Positions 53,954-64,000 of a DNA stretch of 64,000 bases are shown here, in pieces. The notes beneath the pieces are model-generated. The model was not told the origin of the DNA, searched no databases, and saw only the letters and a program-made list of their open reading frames with translations. The number at the start of each line of letters is the position of its first letter. Positions within the stretch are counted from its first letter, which is position 1. The stretch is from Chytriomyces cf. hyalinus JEL632 (lineage: Eukaryota; Chytridiomycota; Chytridiomycetes; Chytridiales; Chytriomycetaceae): NCBI GenBank assembly GCA_025435555.1, contig JAIWWG010000087.1, positions 62,001 to 126,000 on the forward strand. Direction: 5' to 3'. The position numbers and the translations under genes were made by a program.

Positions 53954-54886
53954 ATGCGGCATTTGGTTGTTCTCATCCACGGCCTGCACGGCACAGCGGG
54001 CGACCTTGCATACCTGGCAAAGCTCCTTAAGGCACGGCACGCAGTCGACACGCATGTGCTGGTCCCCACTTGCAACGAGGGCAAGACGGGCTCCGGGATC
54101 GACGCCCAGGCGCAACGCGTTGTTGACAGCATCGTCAACGAGGCGTCGTTGCTCGGACTGGAAAAGAGCGAAACCATTGCTGTGTCCCTCATTGGCCACT
54201 CGCTCGGTGGTCTCATTGCCCGCATGGTCGCCCACAAACTCATCCAACCCAACTTCAAGCTACGCCACTACGTATCAATAGCAACACCGCATATCGGATC
54301 CCGATTCAAGTCAATCATTCCACCGGATGCAGCTGCCGTTGTTGCTGGTCAGACTGGGAAGGAGTTGTTTCTCATGGACGACAAAGACCCACTCGTTGCA
54401 GCGTTGGCGCAGGCACCGTTTCTAGACACTCTCGCGGCTTTTGAGTCACGAACAGCGTACGGATGTGTGCAGTACGACTTGTCTGTTGGATTCGAAACGT
54501 CGCTGATTCGAATTGATAATCCGTGCTTGGAACCGTTTTCAACGCGCAGCATAACAGCACCTCTTAAAGCACTGATGAATTCGATGCCCGTCGCTTATTC
54601 TTTTAATTTCACATCGCTGACATCGTCGCAGCCGCAGTTGCGAGATGTCTCCACTCCTGCAGGCGAGATTTCCAGTGTGGTGGAACCAAACACGGATGCA
54701 AGCCTGGTCCATATTCAGCAAATGCTGCAGAGTCTCAATTCTTTAACATGGACGAAAATCGCAGTCTTTCCAACACGGCCTCTTTTTGGACATGTTGATG
54801 TGATTGTTCAAGACGAGCGATGGAACGCTCAGTTCGGACATTCTGTGATTCAGGACATTGTGGAAAGAGTGCTAGAACCCCAGTGA
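53954..54886 (+). CDS. DUF676/ROG1-type serine lipase
   Basis: A single-exon, 310-residue alpha/beta hydrolase. It starts with the strand and oxyanion motif HLVVLIHGLHGTAGDL, has the nucleophile elbow LIGHSLGGLIARM, and a late Asp/His pair in RPLFGHVDVIVQD and GHSVIQDIVERV. The family (ROG1, FAM135) hydrolyses lipids or monoacylglycerols in the cytosol or on lipid droplets; substrate unknown. No signal peptide. One of the few intronless genes here. It diverges from the cyclophilin with 28 bp between starts. Confidence 0.85.
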   Translation: MRHLVVLIHGLHGTAGDLAYLAKLLKARHAVDTHVLVPTCNEGKTGSGIDAQAQRVVDSIVNEASLLGLEKSETIAVSLIGHSLGGLIARMVAHKLIQPNFKLRHYVSIATPHIGSRFKSIIPPDAAAVVAGQTGKELFLMDDKDPLVAALAQAPFLDTLAAFESRTAYGCVQYDLSVGFETSLIRIDNPCLEPFSTRSITAPLKALMNSMPVAYSFNFTSLTSSQPQLRDVSTPAGEISSVVEPNTDASLVHIQQMLQSLNSLTWTKIAVFPTRPLFGHVDVIVQDERWNAQFGHSVIQDIVERVLEPQ

Positions 54887-55019
54887 ATGCGCAAGTTGTT
54901 CGCAGAATATAAACGGTCGTGTCATCTTTACTTTATAATTCACGCGTCGCAGCATCCAGACCCAACTGCCTTCACCTTCTGCTTAACACGCGCGAAACCC
55001 CGGTTGAAATCTTTGCGCC

Positions 55020-55478
55020 TCAAATGCAACAACCTGGCATAACGGCCTGTGCCGTTTTGTTCTTTCCAAACGTGTTGTGCCAGCGAGGCACTTTCGAATT
55101 TAGCTTCCCAAAAGAAACGCATCTTGCATGTTCGATTCTTGCAGTGCCAAAAGGATCTCGTTTCGCGTATAACCCAATGCGCGCCCAGTCCCACTCTGAC
55201 AGGTGGCCCCACGTGACAGCAACATCGTCTTCTCGATCGAGTAATCCCAAGTACACAAGTGCATCAACGCTCTTTTCATCCAGTTCATGCCATGACTTTG
55301 AATTTTTGAATAGAATCCACTTTTAAATTAGCCGGTTTGCATGGACTGCGGCGTTGTCAGAATAGTGCTCGTTTGCATGCGATTTGACAGTTCCACAGCT
55401 TGGACACGATCTGACAGTGGCGTTCGGGGTTACGCGAGTGCCTGAAATGAGAGAGTACTTGCTGCCGTCTTGTCTCAT
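55020..55478 (-). CDS. Hypothetical zinc-ribbon-like small protein, structure uncertain
   Basis: An ATG at 55478 opens MRQDGSKYSLISGTRVTP and CPSCGTVKSHANEH, a possible half zinc ribbon, then a stop. A second, better conserved-looking frame reads LGLLDREDDVAVTWGHLSEW, ARIGLYAKRDPFGTARIEH and ends QAVMPGCCI. A join between the two is likely but I cannot find a clean intron. Unrecognised. Confidence 0.35.
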
Positions 55479-55901
55479 TGTTTTGGTGGTTTGTTGTTTT
55501 GGTGTTGAGTTTTGTTTCTATTTGAACCGGAGTTGGGATTGCTGTGCCACATGAACGACACAGTGGAAGACAGACCACAGCAATTGCGTGAACATGAACA
55601 ATGAGCCAAGTTATTAAATCAACCTTCAGGTTAGGTTGCAATCGCCATGATTCGCAGTCGTCGCTTGCAGAATGCAAATGCAGCCATTCAAGTTCAACTT
55701 GTTCCTATCACGCACTTGTGGTCCAAGAAACTGGTGCAAATTACTTTCAAAACGTAAGCATCTAAACAAAGATACAGGCGGGGTCCCAAGGGGCATATGG
55801 TCGCATGAAGGGTCCATTGTGTCAAAATTCCTCACAACCAAAATTTAAAACAAAAGCAGAGGTCACCCAGGCCCTCACAAGAGAGAAAGAGAGATCGAGA
55901 C
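55479..55901. other. Upstream region of the G-alpha gene
   Basis: About 420 bases with a short plus-strand ORF near 55647 (MIRSRRLQNANAAI) ending in a GTAAGC donor-like site; it could be a 5' non-coding exon of the G-alpha gene. No repeat seen. Confidence 0.35.
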
Positions 55902-57434
55902 ATGGGAGGCTGTGATTCGAAAGAAGTAGCGCCTGGATCCGCGTCGGCAGACGCATCGAAAGAAGCAACAGCAAAGAGCAAAGATATCGATCGACAACTT
56001 GCGGACGAGAAAGTAGCATCCAAGGACATTAAAATCTTGCTACTGGGTGAGACTAGTTTCTTCATTGATGTAATACACCTTGTAACGCGCTGCGTCCCTC
56101 ATCCCCCTTCATCGTATGACTAATCACTCAGGCACCGCCGAAACGGGTAAATCAACGGTCCTTAAACAACTCCGAATCATCCACGGCGGTGGCTTCACTG
56201 ATGACGACATAACAACTTTCCGATACGCTGCAAAACGAAATATTTTCGACACTGTCAAAACACTTGTTGAAGCAATGGAGCAGCTCAAAATACCTTACGG
56301 ATTCAACCCAAACACGGCAAAATGCGCGCAAAAGTCTTCGAAACCTTCACTACATCACGCACCCAGTTTAGGAGATTCGAAGGAAAATGTCGGGTTTGGG
56401 AAACACGCACCGATAGCGATTGAGGCGGCGGAGGTGTGGGCAACTACGAAGATTATCGACGATGCAACAAGGGGGGAGACACAGGCGGCAGTGGATCTGA
56501 TCCTATCAACACATCCTGAATATACCAAATCACTTCCACCGCCGCTCGTGAATGCCATCAAGCTGCTGTGGAACGATGTTGGCGTGAAATACTGCTTCTC
56601 ACGGAGCAACGAATTCCAAATCATTGATTTGTCCTAGTTGAGTGCCTTATCTTACGTGCTTGGTTATTCAGATTGGGTTGTTTAAATTTGAGTGTACAGT
56701 TTCATGCAGGACATTGACCGGTTCATTGCGAGCGACTACATCCCCACCAACCAAGATATCCTCGCATCACGCGTAATGACGTCCGGCGTATGCGAAACAA
56801 AGGTCATTATCAAGGGAACAATATTCCGCGTGTTTGATGTGGGCGGACAGCGAAACGAAAGGCGGAAATGGATTCATGTGTTTGACAATGTGAATGCCAT
56901 ATTTTTCCTGTTTGACTTGAGCGCGTTCAATCAAGTCACTGTTGAGGACCAGAACATTAACCGAGGTATTTATTTCATTTTATTTCATCGCTCTCGAAGC
57001 TATTAACACTCTCGCTCTCTTCTAACGAATAGTGGTGGAATCGCTCACAGTCTTCACTTTCATTTGCAACCACAACGCCTTCAAAAAGTCGGCCATAATG
57101 ATCTTCATGAACAAGATTGATTTGCTGCGAGAAAAGCTAGAGCATTCGATGGTCCAAGACTACTTTCCCGAGTTTTTGGGCACAAACGACTACAAAGAAG
57201 TGTCCAAGTTTTTTGCCGAAAAGATTGCCTCCTTCAACAAGAACCAGGAGAAACAGCTCTACTTCCACTATACGCAGGCCAACGACACTACCAAAATGAA
57301 GGCCGTTCTTGCTACCGTTATTGAGAGTATATTAGTGTGAGTAGCGGCCCCATTCTTAAACCAACCAAATGCGCTATATTTCTAACTGGAATACCACCAA
57401 CAGAAACAACCTACAGTCTGCTGGACTCATGTGA
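55902..57434 (+). CDS. Heterotrimeric G-protein alpha subunit with atypical P-loop
   Basis: Five exons (55902-56046, 56132-56630, 56700-56965, 57033-57336, 57404-57434) give 414 residues. MGGCDSKE offers N-myristoylation (Gly2) and palmitoylation (Cys4). The P-loop, across intron 1, is GTAETGKST where GAGESGKS is standard. Switch I is RVMTSGVCET, switch II DVGGQRNERRKW (catalytic Gln kept), the guanine motif MNKIDLL is normal, but the TCAT motif reads TQANDT. The helical domain has an insertion of about 50 residues (KSSKPSLHHAPSLGDSKENV region). The end NNLQSAGLM fits a receptor-contact tail. Function as a receptor-coupled GTPase is by family; altered kinetics are inferred. Confidence 0.9.
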
Positions 57435-57553
57435 AATCTTCGCACATTAAAAATAAAAAACATGGTATAAAATATGCAATGAACCTCGAACAAAAATACG
57501 CGTCTGTCGGCTATCGGCAGCTAATTATTGCGTGTGTACTAACGCCTGTTTAT

Positions 57554-58445
57554 TTATTGCCTGCCGAGATTCAATGTCACAAATTCCTTGAACCGAAGTC
57601 GCATTTCCGAACTGGTGGGGATATAGTGCCCCCCATCGTGCTCCACAACCACACTTGATGATTCAGCAAACCGCACAGCAAGCGCTTGACTATCTCTCGG
57701 CAGCACCCATGCATCCCCCGCTCCAATCACATGCATCGACGGAATCGGGATCCTTCCCTCGGCCCAATGATCCAACACTCCAGAATTTGCTGCAACTTCA
57801 CCTTCGGGCACTGGCGCATCTGCCAGCGATGTCACAGCGATCGGGACAAACCCGGAAAACAAGAGCATAAACTTTGGCAGCGTGTAAACGTTCGAATCAT
57901 TTGTTGTCTGCGCAAATGCGAGCTCTGTGACGAGGAGTGGTGCGAGTGCGGCACCTTGTGAGAAACCAATGATTCCGTCAAAAGGGCCCTTCTCAATCCA
58001 AAACCTGGGAAAGAAATGCAAGTCAGTGACTGTGCCCACCAACTGAACGTCAAACATAATCACCGTTTCAGCATGTGAATTGTCTCCTTGTACCCATGAT
58101 ACGCTGTCTTGTCGGCATTTGCGACCCACCAGCCAGTCAGAATCTCCTCCTGCTCTGGGACACAAATCAGCCAACGCAACGCTATGTCGACATCAACTCA
58201 CTCAGCAGCTGGTGCTTCTTTAGCCTTTCCGCCTCTGAAATCTGATCCTGTTCAGGTAGTGGTGCCAAGTGCGGTGCCGCACAGTACACTGAGAACGAGA
58301 CTGGATTAGCCCAGCTTGACAAAAGCGGGGCGGACTCACCAAGCTCCACGCCAATGGTCTCCAGGTCCTTCCTCAAAACAGCTGTGCGCTTTCGAAACAC
58401 AGCTGCGTTCTGCGCATATCCTTGCAGCATCAGTATCCTGGCCAT
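57554..58445 (-). CDS. FSH1-family serine hydrolase
   Basis: Four exons (58445-58340, 58288-58202, 58154-58064, 58004-57554) give 244 residues, the usual FSH1 length. It starts MARILMLQGYAQNAAVFR, has WWVANADKTAYHGYKE, the nucleophile elbow IIGFSQGAALAP, the Asp in GAGDAWVLP and the His in EHDGGHYIPT. The family (FSH1-3, OVCA2) hydrolyses short esters; substrate unknown. A T-rich leader of about 20 bases precedes the start on the plus-strand view. Confidence 0.9.
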
Positions 58446-58563
58446 CTTGACGCCCTTTTTTTTTTTTTTTTTTTTTTAAATCTCCATCTGATTTTATTTG
58501 AAATGTTCTCCAAAAACGCGACAACAAAAAAAAAAGGCTTCTCAAAACACCTAAGATCAGACT

Positions 58564-60863
<2,300 letters not shown>

Positions 60864-61419
60864 GCTTCTGCTGTTGCTAGTGCTACTGGTGAGTGGGTGG
60901 CCGCGTTTGCGAGGGTTGCTGTTGCTGTTGGTGGTTGTTGAAGGAGGGCTTGGACAGGCGCGTTCAAGATCGCGGAGGCAGTTCGTTTTCGATCACACAA
61001 CAAGTGGGGTAAGCGATCGATTTGTATGTGTTTTTGATGTAGCTTGGGATCTGGTTTCTTTCCCGTTCTAGCTGTTGCTGTGTATATGTGTGTGGGGACA
61101 ATGGTCCAGTCACCGGCTTGGAGATTTTTCAAAAAATGTTCTGGAAGACGAGAGACAGCCATTTTACATTTATATTTGCGAGGCATGAAACTTACAAACA
61201 GCGGTGCCGCCATGCACTCAGAGCGGTACACACAAGAAATAACAAGGAACTCAAAAACAAAGACATATAAAAACATGGTAAACTGACAAAAAAAAGCTAT
61301 TCACAAATCAATGTCCCTTAAAATTCCAGTACACAAGATATTTCAGCATCCCCCTCCCCCCACAGTATTTCACGCCCATATCTTCGCCTTTTCAAAGACA
61401 TGGCGCAACCCCAGAGAAC
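60864..61419. other. Upstream region of the MARK-like gene
   Basis: About 555 bases. A long minus-strand frame runs through it but overlaps the kinase start out of frame and is CA/GCT-repeat-like; I treat it as 5' leader. Nothing else supported. Confidence 0.4.
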
Positions 61420-63443
61420 TCACTGGTTTCCCAAACACTCGCTCAAACCAACAGTTCTATACAACCTGAAATCGATATTATTCAGCCTTGCAGACAACAA
61501 CATTAGATACACTGTCGGATTCATTTCTCGAATCACTTTCGCGGCGGCAGGGACATCCAACATGCACGAGTTATGGTCCAGAAACATGATACAAGACTGA
61601 TTGTAAACTTCTGGTTGACGGTTGCAGATGCTGCGTAACAACTGTTGATTGGTAATGATTTCGCACGACACATTCAATGCATTCAATTCAAGAAACAGTG
61701 CATTGCGCGTCGGTATGTCGTCTGAAATAATGAATGCTCGGTGAGACTGTTTCACATGATGCGACTCACGCAACGAGCTCGCTGAACGATCGTTCAAGGT
61801 TCGCGTTTACTGCAATTTGCGCCAAGGCTCTTTCATTTGCGCGGATCGGTAACGGAGCAGCTTGTTGAAGGTACAAGTTGAATGAGATGGGGGCTTCAAA
61901 GTTGTAGTGATGCTGGCGTGTATGTTGGGTGAGAGGGGCTCGACGAGAGGTGGGTTAATGAGCGGTTGTCATGAAATCCGAAATATCCAATGGTGCCGTA
62001 GCATTTCGAAAGCTCGATGGATGAAGATGGCTTTGGAGCAAAATGCGGACTGAATTCAAATGAATTCGGAGCGCCCGAAATAAACGGTGTCGGTAAATGG
62101 CTACTGGAAGATTGCGAATGCAGTGCGGCTGATTTGTTGGGAGCAAGGGCGTTGCTGCGAAGGAATCGCTTAATCAAGCAAATTTCTCTCTGCTCAACAC
62201 ACTTTGAAATTGTTTCAGCACCTGGACCTTAGTTTCTCTCTCTGACAAACAAACAGCAACACTGAGCTAACCCATGAAAAGGACTCAATTTGAAATGACT
62301 CATTGCCCCAGACACGATGTTTGTCAAGTGTTCCATGAGCAAATCCTGCTGAACAACCGCGTTTTTCAAATTAGTCAACTCCATCTGAAATGCCCCGCAT
62401 TCTTGTGCGGCGCGAGAATAATTGATATTCGCTCTGGCTTGCATCTCAGCCAACTGATTCAATTTACTCTCCATCACATCCACGAAGGAGGCTGCGGAGT
62501 CTGGCATGTTTGAAGATGATGACACTAGTCATGTAACCTCCATGAAGGAGTTGGGGAAATTCGCTGCATCCGGGTATCTACAACAAGCGGCGGTGGTGCA
62601 GATGTCTACACCGGTCCCGATCCACAGGCCGCATCCGGTTCCAACTTCCGCACCACATTCTTCTTTCGAGTGATTTCTCCGAGAAATTCCGGGTGACCCC
62701 TCAAAAATGAAGCATGTTGGAATTCGGCGGTCTGAGCAGTTTGGCAAAATATTACAAATCGAACGTAACACACACAACACGTGATGAGAAAGCAAGGTCA
62801 CCATAGCACCCATGGATCCAATCTTTAGATCGCCCATCTTGAGTTTATGAAAGCCGTACTTGTTCAGCTGCCGTACAAACGACTGGTAGTTGGTGTGGCT
62901 GAACAACCTATGCATCACTTCGCGAGCAAATGCAAACTGGTCCATGGCAATGAACGAGTCTCCTGCTTCGGACCATCTTATTTGGTTCTTGAAGTGGTCT
63001 CCGCTGATGGCGCTGTGAAAAGGTAGTTTTTAGTTTCAGCGACCCAAGCGGAATCCAGCAGGGGATCAAGGTCGGGTAAATAAGCGGTGATGACTCGATT
63101 GATCCAGGAAAAAAGAGAGCGCGCAAAGATGTCCAAGTGGGGAGCGAATGCACATGTGATCTACAAATGCAATCACGTGAGGTATGTAAGGTATGGGCAC
63201 TCACCTGAACAGCTTCGAAACAAAGTCAGAAACAACTGCACAAAAGCTTCTCTTCCTACTCGCAGGAATGTCGTTAGATGCCGTCTGGTCCGTACCCAGG
63301 TCCAACCCGCGATCTGCAGAACCGGGGTCCACACAGGACAACAACGCTCCCGCGCTCGGCCCCGTTGTTTGAGGCGGTGACGCTGTATCTCGCACGTCCT
63401 TGCCCTCGCAGGTGCTTGTTCCCTCTGCTCCCCCGTTTCCCAT
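61420..63443 (-). CDS. SKN7-like regulator: HSF DNA-binding domain, coiled coil, degenerate receiver
   Basis: Exon 1 (63443-63205) encodes MGNGGAEGTS to FVSKLF, joined to 63012-62802 (SAISGDHFKNQIRWSEAGDSF to RQLNKYGFHKLK) and to 62731 onwards (EFQHASFLRGHPEFLGEI). Together these form a full heat-shock-factor-type DNA-binding domain. A coiled coil follows (MESKLNQLAEMQARANIN, LKNAVVQQDLLMEHL). A Ser-rich linker then leads to a receiver-like domain at 61797-61420 (AFIISDDIPTRNALFLELN, CIMFLDHNSCMLD, VYLMLLSAR). This order matches Skn7/Prr1, response regulators for oxidative and osmotic stress. A candidate phospho-Asp is in FLDHN, but the conserved Pro and final Lys are not evident. Linker exon joins are tentative. 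Confidence 0.8.
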
Positions 63444-63531
63444 TCTTCAATTGGAGTTTTGGCCGACGATCTGTCTTTTTTTTTGGTGTTGGGGAATTAT
63501 TTTGCGGAGCCAACAAAAAAATTAAACAAAC

Positions 63532-64000
63532 CAAGCTTCCCCAGTCTCCCGCAAAAAACCGACATGGCAACGTGTTCAAATTACTCAGCTGCACTTCCAC
63601 TTCAAACGTCCCATTTGCATCCACGTCTTCGCTCGCAGGTTTCGCGACAGTGTTGATTGCGCCATTCGGCATCGTGACAAGTCGGATCACGAGTTCGTTC
63701 TGTTTCGAAAATGAACGCGCGCATTGCTACATAAAAAAGATGCAGCCTGCATTCCAGCTGTAGCTTCTCACGTAATCCTGAAAGTCGACGTGCGATCCTT
63801 TTGTGAGGCAGTATAAACCTGGCAAGGCAGACCCGCATCCACCTCCAAAACTCTTTTCCCAGTGAACGCTGATGAATCCAAACCAGCCAAAAGAGCAACC
63901 AAGTCCAACGAACACTCCCATGTCTTGAATCCACCTATTATCGGATCAATCAGCCCATAGCTTCTCTTGGGTATCCAAAAGAAAAGATAACCTGCGTAAA
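63532..64000 (-). CDS. METTL18/HPM1-like histidine methyltransferase, partial and damaged
   Basis: The gene enters from the right edge. After a TTTACGCAG acceptor it reads GGFKTWECSLDLVALLAG and GKRVLEV, then the SAM motif continues only in a shifted frame as GCGSALPGLYCLTKGS, as if one G were lost (GAGGTG GATGC). A splice at GATTAC then gives QDYNELVIRLVTMPNG and later CRFFAGDWGSL. These blocks match METTL18/Hpm1, which methylates a His of ribosomal protein uL3. The remaining ~80-100 C-terminal residues are not found before the SKN7-like start at 63443. Either pseudogene, or a base error plus an unseen exon. Confidence 0.65.

Noticed and set aside
63278-63763. 161-codon plus-strand ORF at the right edge
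   Set aside because: Antisense to the HSF-domain start and the METTL18-like exons, which have recognisable motifs.

Overview
The window is nuclear DNA of a zoosporic (chytrid-type) fungus. Nearly all genes are split by short introns of about 50-100 nt with GT..AG ends. The content is fungal (velvet factor, SKN7-like regulator, ERG25, ELO elongase, SFM1, MCD4/PIG-N, FSH1), but there are also genes that Dikarya lost and flagellated fungi kept: the cilium gene IFT25 and the primase-polymerase PRIMPOL. There is no rRNA gene, CRISPR array or clear functional tRNA gene. Exon joins were worked out by hand from splice signals, reading phase and remembered family motifs; no database search was possible.

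Layout. 0-12 kb: a partial PC-esterase, a GT90 glycosyltransferase carrying an exact 205-bp tandem duplication, an ELO elongase, a GPI-type secreted protein, a truncated receptor copy and a full receptor with a class-C-like layout. 12-17.4 kb: hypothetical genes, then four same-strand genes packed 16-69 bp apart (J-like protein, unknown, ER DnaJ, methylmalonyl-CoA epimerase). 17.7-23.5 kb: an ABCA-like transporter, broken remnants of PPT1 and a JMJD7-like gene, and a velvet factor. 24.9-28.1 kb: a many-exon Cys-rich repeat gene with a signal peptide and a C-terminal HDEL. 28.5-37 kb: DHHC-type acyltransferase, a 50-residue membrane ORF, IFT25, SFM1, PIG-N and PRIMPOL, mostly in very tight divergent pairs. 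37-42.7 kb: transposon debris (KDZ-like), tRNA-derived SINE-like repeats and a PPT1 C-terminal remnant. 42.9-46.9 kb: ERG25 and a zinc-finger-like unknown. 47-50.5 kb: Harbinger-type transposase debris, a second SINE-like copy and F-box/ankyrin relics. 50.7-64 kb: a secreted vWD/EGF protein, a frameshifted cyclophilin, a DUF676 lipase, a G-alpha with an altered P-loop, FSH1, a MARK/PAR-1 kinase, an HSF-receiver regulator and a damaged METTL18/HPM1-like gene.

How the genes fit together. Several act in the secretory pathway: the HDEL repeat protein, an ERdj3-like chaperone, a second J-like protein with a signal peptide, GT90, PIG-N (GPI synthesis) and two proteins with GPI-type tails. Others form signalling modules: the receptor, G-alpha, a MARK kinase, the SKN7-like factor and the velvet factor. 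The strongest candidate for something undescribed is the HDEL Cys-Pro repeat protein at 24.9-28.1 kb. Next are the duplication in GT90 that could behave as a newborn intron, and the pattern of gene fragments at gene borders.
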